Below, in pieces: positions 1-11,239 of a stretch of 64,000 nucleotides of DNA (the stretch's first letter is position 1; every line of letters begins with the position of its first letter). Source of the DNA: Ctenosaura bakeri. Lineage: Eukaryota; Chordata; Lepidosauria; Squamata; Iguanidae. Position numbers and translations under genes: made by a program. The stretch covers positions 682,001 to 746,000 of the forward strand of contig CAOLHI010000564.1 in assembly GCA_948474755.1 (NCBI GenBank), given 5' to 3'. The notes beneath the pieces were generated by a model. It saw only the letters and a program-made list of their open reading frames with translations. It had not been told where the DNA came from and did no database searches.

Positions 1-816
1 AAATAATAAGCAAATACATAAATTAGTATATTTTAATTAAATGTTGTCCCACGAAAAGATATTATAAGTATTGTCTAATACAGATGGAGAGGAAATGCAG
101 CCTGTGCTTAAAATTCTGGGTGATGTTAAAATATAATATAATGATTCATTAAAACTTAATTTAAAAAACCAAAATATTTCACCCGGTATTTCAAAATATA
201 TACTTCTGTATTCCATTACTAGGTGTGCTGGAATATCATCTTTATCATTGTACAACATGAGCTGATATTAAGCCTTTTAATTTTTTGGAAAAAAATCAGT
301 GAATCTCTAGTAACATCCAGTGAATAAGTTATTATCCCTTAGCCCAAGTCACTATTTGTACAATGGTGACTCACCTTTTGGGGTTGCTGCAAAATGATCA
401 ACTGTATTTGGAAACTCTATCTGTAGAGGAGCAAGTGGTGACCAGTGCAATAACTCTATCCTCCTTACTCAAAATTCTCACCAAACTTCACATGCAGAGC
501 ATGCCTTCAGTGAGTTTGCAGAGGAGAACTTTCTTTATTCACAGGGGCTCTCCTGCTCTTCCAGGAAGTTTTCCTGTGTAAAGACTTGCAGCACTTTGTA
601 TGTAGAGGGTGATGAGAAAATTTTCTGGCCCCAATGTCTCATGTTCTCTCAGGGGAGTGAATGAGCCTGAATGAGCCACTGTCTGCTATTCTGGGAGCTT
701 CCAAGCCACAGCATGTGGCTTTGCCACAATCCACAGTCAGAGGATATTCACTAACTCCTGATATAGCTTCTTATGATGAGGAGCCAGTGATCCGAATTCT
801 ATTTTTTAGCCCCAAC
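1..816. other. Unique AT-rich sequence, nothing recognised
   Basis: No repeat family, splice-bounded open segment or RNA gene is visible. The open frames here are short and have no coding character. It is probably intronic or intergenic DNA. Confidence 0.5.
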
Positions 817-819
817 TAA

Positions 820-1009
820 GGGCATTTCCACCCTACACTGTTATAGTACTATTATTCCACTTTCAACATCCTATAGAATTCTGGGGCTTCAAGTTTACTG
901 AGGCCAACGAGGTCTCTGGCTGGCAATTTTAAGTGCTCCTCCCTAAACTGCAAACCTCAGGATTCCATAGGAGGTTGAAAGTGGAATAATAGCACTATAA
1001 CAAATGGCC
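820..1009. mobile_element. Palindromic Harbinger-like MITE, copy 1
   Basis: The two ends are inverted copies of one another: the left arm reads GGGCATTTCCACCCTACAC and continues TGTTATAGTACTATTATTCC, and the right arm carries the reverse complement around 953-1009, missing about 12 bp near its tip. The element is flanked by TAA at 817-819 and 1010-1012. A 3-bp TAA duplication next to GGGC/GGCC tips is typical of PIF/Harbinger elements, so this class is inferred. It has no coding capacity. A related copy lies at about 4430-4579. Confidence 0.7.
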
Positions 1010-1189
1010 TAAAATAGACCCATTAAATAAATGGGATGTATAACATGATGACTCACCATCAAGCTGTTGATATAGTAGTTCTCCTCTACCTGGAAAAAAA
1101 CCCAATAGGATTGAGACCATTTGCTGCTGTGGTTTGGGGCCACAGTTGGGATTAACTAACACGGTTAATTGGGACTAACCCATAGGAAT

Positions 1190-1210
1190 CTTTGCCCATA
1201 TTGGGCAAAG
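1190..1210. repeat. Perfect short hairpin
   Basis: Nine-base arms CTTTGCCCA and TGGGCAAAG surround the loop TAT. No terminator or gene context is present, so it is only a local palindrome. Confidence 0.6.
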
Positions 1211-1519
1211 GCCCTTTAAGAAACAGGAATGTCCTCAGAAATAGATAGTTACACAGATTTGTTCAAGGCCTTTACAGATCCTGCCTAACTTTGTTTAATC
1301 TGTTCTAATCATGCATACCCATGCTTGACTTTGTGTTATCAGACATACCTTCTAAGAGGTCACTCAAGTAAGTGCCTTCAAGTAAGTTCCATTTAATTAA
1401 ATATATTTGAACCATTTTCAACACAATTAGACTCTTGGGGGTCTGTCTTCTCTTCTGCAGATGTCCAAAGATTATTTTTCCTATGTTATAGGTTTATAAA
1501 ACAAAATGGTGACTGCTTT

Positions 1520-1577
1520 AACTGGTGGTGGTGCTTTTGTGTGCCTTCAAATCATTTCTGACATATGGTGACCATAA
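1520..1577 (-). mobile_element. tRNA-derived SINE, 3' part (interrupted copy)
   Basis: This is the tail end of the window's main SINE, read as the complement, with the diagnostic GTGTGCCTTCAAATC and TTTCTGACATATGGTGACC. The copy stops at a TAA where a 904-bp DNA transposon has been inserted, and it resumes at 2482. The two halves together give an almost full-length SINE of about 240 bp. Confidence 0.85.
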
Positions 1578-2481
1578 GGCAGTGATGTAGACTTGACTCA
1601 ATTGACTCAAGTCAGATTTAAGTCACTTCAGTGACTCAACTTGGACTTGACTCAGCAATAAGTGATACACTGACTTGACTCAACTCAACTCGTGACCTGT
1701 ATATTTTTAGTGAACTACTTGCTGCCCTTGGTTCAGTAACCTAGCACATTCATCCAGAAACCTCATGACTTTGAACAACACTTCCATCTCTTTTTGCCTA
1801 CTGCTCACATGACGATCTGTCTCAAGCCCAAACTGTGGGTGTATTTCTCAGAGGGGAACAGCAGTCATGTTAGGCAACAGGCTTGACACAGGGTTGAGGT
1901 CTGCTCAGCAGCCTGTCCCCACTGCATAGCAGAGAAGCCTTCTAAAACTCTTCCTAAGAGCAGAAGGCAAGATTTGTCCCGAGAGTACAGGGGATGTTTC
2001 TCAGAGGGGAACAGCAAATGTATTAAGCAACAGGCTTGAGGAGGAAGGATCCTTCCTTCTATAGCTTTTGGAGCTTCAGTAATGGAGAATAAGAAGGATC
2101 CTATTCCCCACTTCTAAAAAAAAGCCTCAGACTTCATACATGAGAAGTTAAGAGGGATCCTGTTCCCACTTCCAGAGCTATAGACCATTTTATGCCCATT
2201 GACACAAAAGCCTCCAGCTTCAGGAAAGGAAAGCAAGAAAGTTCCTATTCTCTATTTCTGAAGATGCATATGGCAAAATCACAAATGTGGAGGACTGACT
2301 CTACTTAAATTGTTAAAAGTGACTTTATTCAATTCTGTCCAGAGATTCTGGAGTACAGGTTGGGATATAAATCTGGCTCCCAGACTTGAGACTTGACTTG
2401 AAAGTATCTTGCAAGCACTTGAGATTCGACTTGAGACTTGCCCTGAGACTTAGAGTGAAAGACTTAAATATGTCATTGCCC
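1578..2481. mobile_element. 904-bp non-autonomous DNA transposon inserted in a SINE
   Basis: Its ends are imperfect inverted repeats (GGCAGTGATGTAGACTT on the left; the complement of the right end reads GGGCAATGACATATTTAAG). It is flanked by TAA at 1575-1577 and 2482-2484, and removing it restores a continuous SINE. Both subterminal regions are packed with variants of GACTTGACTC/GACTTGAGAC (about 1590-1700 and 2380-2465). The interior has a duplicated block sharing TTTCTCAGAGGGGAACAGCA at 1844 and 1997 (153-bp period), then about three degenerate units of roughly 56 bp containing GATCCTATTCCC-like cores. No transposase frame remains. The 3-bp TAA site suggests Harbinger or a related superfamily, which is inference. 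Confidence 0.8.
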
Positions 2482-2663
2482 TAAGGTGAAACTATCACTT
2501 AGTTTTATTGGCAAGATTTGTTCAGAGGGAGTTTGCCTTTGCTTCCTCTGTAGCCAAATGTGAGTTGCCCAAGATCACTCAGTGGGTTTCCATGGCCAAG
2601 CGGGAATTCAAACCTTGGTCACCAGAGTTGTAGTCCAATGCTCAAAACACCATGCTGGCTCTC
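2482..2663 (-). mobile_element. tRNA-derived SINE, 5' part (interrupted copy)
   Basis: This continues the SINE broken at 1577. It holds the central GGCAAGATTTGTTCAGAGG block, then the tRNA-like head in complement, with the B-box region AATTCAAACC and the end CCATGCTGGCTCTC. Pol III would read it from the right. Confidence 0.85.
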
Positions 2664-2805
2664 TTTGCTTTACATATCTTGCAATATTTATTCTGCTGTA
2701 GAAGATGAAGCCCTTTCCATTTTATTTAGGAATGTCAGCTTTTCAAAGGTTCAGTCCAAGGGTGAACTCTGCAATAGTTTGAAATAAATACTGATTTCTC
2801 CATGT

Positions 2806-3042
2806 GAGCCAGCATCGTATAGTAGTTTGGGTGTTGGACTAGGATTCTGGGAGACCAGGGTTCAAATCCATGCTTAACCATGGAAACCCACTGTGTGACC
2901 TTAGGCAAGTCACACTCTCTCAGCCTCAGGGGAAGACAATGGCAAACCCCTTCTGAGCAAATCTTGTTAAGAAAATGTGATAAGTTCACCTTAGGGTAGT
3001 TCTAAGTCAGAAACAATTTGAAGGTACGCCACTACCACCAGC
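2806..3042 (+). mobile_element. tRNA-derived SINE, full-length type
   Basis: It starts AGCCAGCATCGTATAGTAG, where TAGTAGTTTGGG can serve as an A box, followed by the B-box-like GGGTTCAAATCC. The conserved body GAAACCCACTGTGTGACC and TCACACTCTCTCAGCCTC follows, with a tail ending AATTTGAAGGTACGCCAC. It keeps the central block of about 45 bp that other copies in this window lack. It is non-coding and was copied by a partner LINE, probably of L2 type. Confidence 0.9.
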
Positions 3043-4345
3043 ACAAAAATAGCAACAATCTCCCCATATGAAGATGACAATAGCAAATTTGGGACAACAG
3101 TCTCTTTCTTGAGATTACATAATTCCACCTGTAAGGGGAAATAGAGGGGGACCAACTTTTGCACACACAACCTATTTTGCAAACAAACATACAGCTTTTC
3201 TCTGTGAAATCAACATGGAATTCCTTCCTTTGTGGCATTTATGCATGGAAGAAGCAGACATTGCATCTACTGTTGTTTTCTAAGCATTTCAGGCTTTCAA
3301 GATTTGTTGTTAATTCATAAAAAGTATTTAATTGATGGAAATATCATACCATATTAGAATAGTTTCCTTCATTTGGTGTGAATGTGTAAAATACTGAGCT
3401 TTGGAAATATAGCATACAATATTTTAGAAAAGATGGGACTGCTAAAGTCCTTCGGATACTAACCTGGGTGGATTTTCAGTGGGTTGATATACGACGCACA
3501 ATTCTAATGGAGATTATGCTTGTTCACCATACAGGTTTCTATAAAATTGCCATATACACCCTTATATGATTATTTTCAATAAAGTGGTATTGCTTTTCAA
3601 CTTTTTATGTAAGTTTTCCAAGAGGTTTATTTATGGTGAATGATGACACGTTGAAAGGAAGTGTTTTAAAAGAAAATATGGAATATTTTAGACTGAAATC
3701 TCTTTCACTTTATCTCCAAAATCCAGACAAAATAAAAGATTTTACAACAATTCCAAAAAGCTGCAGATAAAATTTTACCCTGTTCTTTGGTAGATGTCCC
3801 AAAGATACTGGAAATATCATTCTCTAAATTTTAAAGAGAAAGCTCTAACCTCAGAAATGATCCAGATCCCTTCTCAAACTCTCTGAAAGCTTCTAATCTC
3901 TTATCTCCCTGGCACTCAAGCGCCAATGTTGAGACAGGTGAAAGGATGTGCCACAGGATCCAAAGCCCTCCCATTCCTTAAGCATATCTCCAGCAGGTAG
4001 GAGAATAATATGCCAGCTCTGAGGACAACATAAAGAAGTTCCCTCCCGTTGCAACAAGGAGGGAAGAGAACATTACAGAAACCCAACAAGGCTGGGAATG
4101 TACCAGTCACACTGACTGCAAAGCTTTCTGGCTCTATAAAGGGGTCATGCCATGTTAATTACGTGCTTATGCTTTAAACCAGGGCTATGAGTGTTCTGAG
4201 GATCAGAGGGCCATTTTAAAGTCATATGAAGGCCACCCTGCCACCTTTTTGCTGGTCTAGATGTGAGGCTTAAGGACCTAAAACTCACTTTTTGATTATT
4301 TATAAATGATAAACAGATGTAGCTCATAAGGAAACACTTGAGTGA
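3043..4345. other. Unique sequence, nothing recognised
   Basis: AT-rich sequence with no recognised repeat. Minus-strand open frames at 3916-4110 and 4145-4327 have no domain signature or good splice context. Confidence 0.45.
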
Positions 4346-4429
4346 CAGTCCTTATATATATCTAGATTGATATGGGAGCACAGAAGCTCCTATATTTGTA
4401 GTTGAAATGACAGGCTATGGCCCTATCCT

Positions 4430-4579
4430 CTGGAATCCTGGGGTTCACAGTTTAAGAAGGGGAATTTAGAGTTCTCAGCCAGAGAGCTCTTTGGCCTCAA
4501 TAAACCACAAACCCCAGAATTCCACAGGATGTTGAAAGTAGAATAATAGCACTATAACAGTGTAGTATGGAAATGACCC
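4430..4579. mobile_element. Palindromic Harbinger-like MITE, copy 2 (left tip lost)
   Basis: The right arm matches the copy at 820-1009 closely: ATTCCACAGGATGTTGAAAG, then TAGAATAATAGCACTATAAC, ending in GGAAATGACCC (complement GGGTCATTTCC). The inner left arm is recognisable as CCTCTGGAATCCTGGGG, but the outer left tip is not, so no target duplication can be read. Confidence 0.6.
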
Positions 4580-4582
4580 ATG

Positions 4583-6030
4583 ATGATGAAACTCAGGATA
4601 GTAGGCAATGTGAAATTCAGCTTGTAAAAATGTGATTGATACTGGAGAAGAAAGAGATGTGATTCACTTTTTAAAATAATGTATTTCAAGCTGATATTTT
4701 TAATGAAATGTAGGAAAATTCTACTTCACGTTTCATGTATTTTCATGATTGGAAGCTTATCCAGCAGTGAAAATCTGGCAATGACTTGCCACAGATGGGA
4801 ATGAAAAGACTACTAGTATGTTTTATTGACCACCCCTTCTGAACAAAGTGAGCTTACCCCAAAGTAAGTCAAGTACTAGAGTAGTGCACTGTGCATAAAT
4901 AAGACAAACACTCCACTTGGCAGTTGCACTGAAAATCTTTGTCTCATATTTGGTCGTGTTTCATGGAATGCTGGGGGAAAGAACCAGAAGCAACATGAGA
5001 AATCATTTTTGTGTACATAAGCTACATGGCTTTCCAAAAGGGACATTCATTTATCAGCCTTCCTGAATACATAATTGACTCTATACTTTGGTCCAAAGCT
5101 ATTTTAGATCATAACCTGAACTACACTGAGGCCATATCTTAGGAGTAGAAGTACCCAGTTCCAATATTAGGTGAATGTTCTCAAGAGCCAAGAGTATTAT
5201 TGATTCCATAATAATGGCAAGCCTTGGGACAAAGCTACATTAATTAAACAGTAAAGTGGAATAATAATATCTTCAATATTATTTGAAAGTGCATGTAGCT
5301 ACAATCCTATAATCCTTATCTGGAAATATATCCTGTTGAATTAAGTGTAACTTCCTTCTCACCATGGTTGCTAGTGGCAAAGCAGGAGAAAATCTCCTGT
5401 GGAGTTCAGTCTGAAATTTAAAGGATGATGAATGTAATTGAGAGATAGGATTGAATACTTTGAAAAGCTCCTATAAAGTATAAACTAAAATACAGATACA
5501 CCATCCTACTGACATCAGAGCTACTAAATCTCATATGTCCATATGTACAGGATCACTCTGTACTATTTGAGCTCAGTAATAAGAAAAGGACTGTGTCAGA
5601 GCAACACACCAGTGTGTTTATGTTATGTTATTTTGCTGTTATGAATTGTAGTCCCCTGTCAGAATCAACACATTCAAGCATCAAAGGTGTGAAGTGTGAC
5701 TCTAGGTATACTAGTTAATCCAACAAAAAGCAAAGCAAAGGAAATCAAGGGAAAATATGTAGGGCACAAAAAAAGGGCCCCTTATTTCTCTTTTAGTGAA
5801 AAAGAAGATTTCTTATTTTATTTTTTTATGTTTCAGATATTAGAAACTAGTTTTTCAAATGTGTCTACAGAACCTTTAACAGACCCAAGAGAGTGGCTTA
5901 GACAGTCACCAGTGCCATAGGGCAGGCAATTGTCCAAGCTACCACTCCCAGAGTATTTCCATTCCAAGGACCCCACTTCCCCTTTATACAAGCACTGGTA
6001 AAACAGATGGTTCAGAGCCAGCAGTCTTTT
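4583..6030. other. Unique sequence, nothing recognised
   Basis: No repeat or gene structure was found. The open frame at 5696-5920 (plus) has no recognisable domain. Confidence 0.45.
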
Positions 6031-6071
6031 CTCCCATCGCCATGCCTTTACTCTCCTTTCCTTTCTGCTCC

Positions 6072-6129
6072 TGTGGTATAAACACTGAAGGCAGCACCTG
6101 CCACTGCTGCCTTCAGTGCTTATACCACA
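6072..6129. repeat. Long near-perfect hairpin
   Basis: Arms 6072-6096 and 6105-6129 are 25 bp long and pair with one mismatch around an 8-nt loop (CCTGCCAC). The arms begin TGTGGTATAA and end GGCAGCA. This is the longest tight stem seen in the window. It lies just upstream of a LINE remnant and could be a tiny foldback MITE or a miRNA-precursor-like stem. The sequence does not decide between them. Confidence 0.75.
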
Positions 6130-6147
6130 AAGGGCAACAAGGTCTGG

Positions 6148-6400
6148 GTGGAATACATACAACAGAGACCTCTGTCTCAGTCCTGCCACCTAATAGGAAC
6201 TACTTCAGTGGCTGCCTCTAGACTCTGGAACCCCCTGTTAAGGGAAGTGGAGCTCAGCTCATTCCTGTACATCCTTTCCCTGGCATTCTTCTACCTGCAG
6301 GTAAAGACAGTTTACTCAGGCAGAATTTTGGCATCTAGCCTGGTTTTAATTGGAAAGGAACATTGTTTCTTTCCACTGTTCTGTTAAGGCATTTTAACCT
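6148..6400 (+). mobile_element. LINE 3'-end remnant (CR1/L2 group)
   Basis: The plus frame contains SVAASRLWNPLLREVELSSF, which resembles the '-VAAPRLWNSLP-' motif near the C terminus of ORF2 in CR1/L2-group LINEs. The reading soon degrades. It is 5'-truncated and dead. The exact family cannot be fixed by eye. Confidence 0.55.
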
Positions 6401-6764
6401 TTGTTTTACATTTTAGTTCTATTTGTTATCTAAATTTCACTGTTGCTATCCATCTCAAGCATTTTCTTCTTCTGGCATAAAAGCAAGATTAAAATTGAAG
6501 AAAAAAATATATGAAATGAATTATTTTAGCATAGCATTTACCATTCTCTGGGCAATATCCAACATCTGGTGACAGAGCAGCATAATCCATGAGTACCAGA
6601 AATGGGGAAATTTGCATTGTCCACTGCAGCCCTCCCAGCCTCTAGACCCAGTTTCTAGGCAGTTCTAGGCCGTGGCAGCAGGGAAGAAAGGAGGAAGTTC
6701 TAGTACACTGGTACTATAGCACAATGTTGCTTTCAGGCCTCTGTACCTTCCTGAATTTTTTAGA

Positions 6765-7275
6765 GCTGTCTGCTGCAAGACACAACTCAAACCATTGATT
6801 ATTCCTTATAAAGCCATCTACAAATCATGTACAAGTTATCTTAAGAACCATATTCTTCCATATGAACCCTTCTGTGTTTTGAGATCTTCAAAGAAGGAAG
6901 GCCTCTCTTTCTCTCTCTCTCCCTCCCACCTCCCTCACCTTGATGCGACCACAGAACAGAGTCTTGCCAGTGGCTGCTCCCAGGCTCTGGAACTGCCTTC
7001 CTAGGCAGAATAGATGGTCTCCTTCCATGGCATTCTTCAGGCAGCAGATGAAGACTTTTCTGTTTCAACAGTCCTTTGGGAACTGACTGTATATGGTAAC
7101 CGAAGATTTTAATCATGTGCTGTATGGTCCATAATTGTTCTTCTCACTAGATTATGATTTTAAAGTGCTTTTAATTATATTCATAAATTATGTACTAATG
7201 CTTGTATGTTTTAGTGATATAGACTTTAATCTGTATCTGGTTTTTTTATTTATTTATTTTATTTTTATAAGCCAC
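6765..7275 (+). mobile_element. LINE 3'-end remnant with AT-rich 3' UTR (L2-like)
   Basis: One frame reads KAIYKSCTSYLKNHILPYEP, and after frameshifts another reads RVLPVAAPRLWNCLPRQ. Together these match the end of ORF2 in L2/CR1-group LINEs. The sequence after 7135 (TTTTAAAGTGCTTTTAATT and a T-rich run to TAAGCCACC) resembles the 3' UTR of lizard L2-like elements. It is 5'-truncated and carries frameshifts and stops. Confidence 0.6.
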
Positions 7276-7641
7276 CTTATAGGGAGTAGGGAGCAAGGCA
7301 GGATGCGGGAAAAGAAGGAGAGGAAAGCCATGGTTTCTTTTTCTTTTCCCATTTTTTGGGAGAGGGGGGCTTTCCAGGACTTATTAGTAAAAGATTTTAG
7401 CAATAAAATAAGGTAAAGGTGATAAAAAGTTAGGTAAAATGCAATATAATAAAAACAAACAAGGCAGAAAAGGTCCAGAAAGTCCAAAAATAGAATAAAA
7501 TATGTGTTAATTCAGCATGAATTGACTGGCGATTCTGTATCATCTTGAAGATTAAAGGATCTCTCTACAGGATGTTGTAGGGATTCAGGAATATGTAGCA
7601 TGTTATCACAGTATGAAATAGTGACTGACACGTAAGCCAAA

Positions 7642-7671
7642 ACTAAATATGCGCAGTAAGAACCAGTTCCA
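7642..7671 (+). repeat. Unclassified dispersed repeat, copy 1
   Basis: Thirty bases match 11240-11269 with a single difference (shared core GCAGTAAGAACCAGTTCCA). Flanking similarity is weak. The family is not recognised. Confidence 0.6.
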
Positions 7672-7947
7672 ATGAGAGGAATGATCCAAGGCCCTGTGAA
7701 ACTTTCCAACTTACACACATACATGGGCATACGTAGCACGTGTCTAGGTAGGAGTCACCCTCTCAGTGATACAGGGTGAAAAATAAGGTGAAAAATAATA
7801 GGATTTCCTCTTCAGAAAAGTGTATGAACCTAATGCTAAAGGAAAAGCCATAGGATAGCTGTGTCTTGCTATAGGAGATATTTATGTTGGGTCTCCTGAG
7901 GAAAAAAAAATACTTATCCATAGGCATTTTCTTCCACAGGGGCTCAA

Positions 7948-8038
7948 AGTCCAAATCCAGTTGTTAGTCGCAACCGAAGTAGACCCATTAATTTCCATTG
8001 ATTCAATAAATCTACTCTAGCTGGAACGATCAGTTTGA
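7948..8038. mobile_element. Short foldback MITE, 'AAATCCAGTTGTTAG' family, copy 1
   Basis: The left arm CAAATCCAGTTGTTAG and AGTAGACCCATT pair imperfectly with the right-hand TCTACTCTAG and CAGTTTGATTTA. The same left arm opens the copy at 25168. About 90 bp, non-coding. This family is familiar from amniote genomes, but I cannot name it securely. Confidence 0.6.
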
Positions 8039-8287
8039 TTTAGTCCAAAACGCTTCTCAAAGTGGTTAAGTATGTGCCTTCAAAAGGCAGCTTCATGCAT
8101 ATAAGGTACTCTAGGCCACTTAAGTAGCACAATGAAATGGTCTAACCCAGCCCTTACTCTGTATCAAATTTTCTTTGTTATCACATGCTACAGGGGGTAT
8201 AGAATCAGTGAGTCATTGTCTCCCAGAATCCAGCAGTCTAAGGGGTGCCTGCATTGAGAGTTAGATTCCTCAACATCAGCGTGCAAA

Positions 8288-8370
8288 CTGATCTTGTAGC
8301 ACCTTTGAGAGAAAGAAGTTCACATCAGGCTTCTTTCTCTCATTCTGTTTCAAAGGTGCTAGAGGATCCC
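8288..8370. mobile_element. Foldback MITE with perfect inner stem
   Basis: The inner 12-bp arms GAGAGAAAGAAG (8307-8318) and CTTCTTTCTCTC (8330-8341) pair perfectly. The outer arms GTAGCACCTTTGA and TTTCAAAGGTGCTA also pair. It resembles the widespread sauropsid repeat containing 'TCTCAAAGGTGCTACAAG', here shortened. Confidence 0.65.
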
Positions 8371-8379
8371 TTTGCATAT

Positions 8380-9398
8380 AGATACAATAACATGGTTATT
8401 GCCACTTGACATCAGTGAGTAGTAATATTCCAAACTGCACAAACATACCCATTTTCTTAGAAGCTCAGTTAAAATAGCAAGGAAGAACTTCCTCTTTTCA
8501 GCAAGCTTTTACTTATAAATTAAACTTTAAAAAGGGCACAGAGTGGCTTCTTGCACTGAAAGAAATGAAGGCCAACATCAAAGTTAAGAGAAATATGACT
8601 TTGTTTTTTAGGAATAAACTGGGCATCTCCCTTGAACACCAACACAGCTGTAACTGTGATGAAACAACTAGAACTGTTCCCTTCTTGTTTTTCTTGTCTA
8701 ATATCCAAATCAAGTTAATTTGTGCAAACCAGAACAATTCCAGTTAATTTTTACTATATGTCAGAAACAAGCCCACTTCAGAAACTACAGCTTAGAGACT
8801 AAGGGCATCCACCACAACCGCCCCATGCCCAAGGTAGTCTTCCTAAGCCTTGGAGCAAGGGGAAAAGGCAGTTCACGGCACTGCTAGCCTGTGAGCAGGA
8901 TCCTGTTAGAAAGTTCAAAATGTCTCTAGTAAGACACTATCAGGGTAGACAGCTAAATGTGAAAGTATACAAACACTACAGACATTGCTACTACCCAGGA
9001 AATCTTGAGAATGACATATGTGCCAGGAGCTGAGGGCTCTCTAAGAAAAAAAAATGAATACTTTCACTTAAACTACATTTTCCAGAACACTTTGAAGAAA
9101 CCCCTGACAAAGACACATTTTTTAAAAAAAAAACAGATACACATTTGCACTGTAGGTATGTCCTGTTCATGCTATATTCGAGTCCAAGTTCTCCTTAAGA
9201 ACACAATAAAAATTCAAGCACAGTGATTTCACTAGCAAAGGATAAGATGGTCACTAAATGGGAATTGCAAATGCCAATTTATTGAAGTGACAATTATTAA
9301 AAAAAACAAAAACAAGCTTCCCAAAATTATATCATTGTGACAGTTTAAAAACATCTTAAATCTCGTTTCACATTTCATTTTAAAATAATAGAAAAGAA
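8380..9398. other. Unique sequence, nothing recognised
   Basis: AT-rich sequence without a recognised element. Several poly-A runs (about 9050 and 9125) could be old retroposon tails, but no body is recognisable. Confidence 0.4.
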
Positions 9399-9400
9399 TA

Positions 9401-9757
9401 CATTGGTCTCCCCACTTTTGTGAGGGTTCAGGGCACAGAACCCTCATAAAAGTGGAAAAACTGAAAATAACTCCCTCTCACAGTCCTCCTCCCATTCCTA
9501 TCTGGGGCTCCCCAGTCTCATTCCCTTGCCTTGTGCCTTGGCATGCATGCCTTCCTTCTCCACACACAGGCAAAATGCAAGGAACTGGGGAAGGAAGGTG
9601 TATGTGTTTTGCCCCCTATTCCCTTGCCTTTTGTCTGGGCACACCTGCCTTCCTTCTTCATGCCTGGGTGAAAAGCAAGGAATGGGGGAGCTGTGTGTGA
9701 GCCCCACAGACAATCAAATTCACAGAGGCCAAACCTGCAAATGCGGAGGGAGGACTG
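9401..9757. mobile_element. Tigger-like MITE, copy 1 (TA target site)
   Basis: The left end reads CATTGGTCTCCCCACTTTTG, GAGGGTTCAGGGCACAGAACCC and AAAGTGGAAAAACTG. The right end reads ACCTGCAAATGCGGAGGGAG then GACTG. TA dinucleotides flank it at 9399-9400 and 9758-9759. Two more copies (37281-37805 and 62719-63105) share both ends. TA duplications and CAGT-type tips point to the Tc1/mariner superfamily, pogo/Tigger-like. No transposase is present. Confidence 0.8.
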
Positions 9758-9759
9758 TA

Positions 9760-11239
9760 TTCTCAAAATGCAACCTTCTTAAGAAATGCTGTATATATGT
9801 TGCTCACTTTTCTTTCTTTCTTTTTTTAAACAAAACAGTCTTGGGCTGGGGGAGGGGGAGCAAATGAAATTGTTTTGTTGTCAAGAAAACACATCTAGCA
9901 TAAAATGGCAAGGTTGCCAAGAGATGATACTATTTGGCAGCATCTTTAGATGTTTGTCATTTTAAAAGTATTTATGCTAATGCACAGAAATAAACCTTCC
10001 AACATTTTAGTCACTTTAGGTGATTAAGACAAATGGTTAGGGTTGTCTCCTTTTTTAAAGTGGAGTTTACAATAGTCTTACAAGGAAATTTTCTTCCTTT
10101 TAAAAAGAAGTTACATACCCCTATTTTCTTACGAAAAACTGTGTCTTAAAAGGAGGGGATGGTTATTTTCCTATAATATCAGACCCTCAAACAAACCTTT
10201 GAATTCCTTTATCACTTTAATTGAAAACATTTTGAAACATGTCAAATGGATGGAAAACAGGCCAAAAAAAGAAAAGAAAAGAGAAATGAAAAAGAGATAG
10301 AAATGCTAACAGGATCATAGCTTTCCAAATTTATGCACAATCATGCCGTCCTGAGTTTTGACTCTTTCTGCTTATTGCATTATTCTACCCATTTTGAATC
10401 ATTTACAAAAGTCCATTTCCTACAAAATGAGTTTGGATCTCTTCTGTTTTCCCCCTCCCTACTTTTATAAAGACATTGATGTGTTTTTTCTGACATGCCT
10501 CATGAGTTCCGTCAGTCACAGGTCCTTCTTAATGGATACCACATGTCTGCCCAGAACTGTGTAATTACAATGCTAGGATTCTTGGCACTGCCAGGAAAGG
10601 GGGCACTGTCAACCCAATTAGAGTTTATTTATTTACATACCATTTCTGAATACGAATTGCTGTCTTTCATGTTGATGCTATGAAAATATCTTTCACATCA
10701 AGTAGCTGTATTCTTTCTTTCCTAGACAGAATGCTCAGTTTTAAAAATGTTCTGGAGCTTTAACATTTCTTGTTTTCAGTTAGTTTGCACATAAGGAAAC
10801 TTTCCTATAAACAAAACATCTGGGAACAGCATCATGAAATGAATCGGTTCAACTTTCATTTGTGCTTCAGATGATGGAAGAGATTTGGGGGTGGCTGATT
10901 CTCTGAATTCAATACAGTCATTATTTCCATCTCACTATGGTGCCTCCCAAGCACAGTATGCTTATTTAAAAAAAAAAATCAGATGCTCTGTTTGCATTGC
11001 CTTATGCTAAAATTGTCCCACATAACAGCTTGTTAATACAGGCAAAGTACCAGGCATTAACATTATCTTTGTCTCTTAAGACAAATGAAATTTTGCTGTT
11101 TTCTAAGGTCCTTTAGGCAATTAGTGTGAAATTACCAAGCTTCACTGACTCACTCTTACAAAGCACCTACCTCTGACATTCTAGAATTGTCTTCCTGAGT
11201 TGGGGTTCTTCCATCTTTTCTCAGAATATGGAAAACGTG
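9760..11239. other. Unique sequence, nothing recognised
   Basis: No gene or repeat is supported. The poly-A rich tract near 10265-10300 is low complexity. Confidence 0.4.

Noticed and set aside
2806..2870. tRNA-like A and B boxes as a tRNA gene
   Set aside because: The boxes belong to the SINE head; the cloverleaf cannot form and the sequence runs on into the SINE body.
5833..6189. 118-codon minus-strand frame
   Set aside because: It spans the 25-bp hairpin and the start of a LINE remnant on the opposite strand; no conserved motif.
9498..9867. Frames up to 113 codons on both strands
   Set aside because: Contained in or overlapping the Tigger-like MITE at 9401-9757, and without transposase features.
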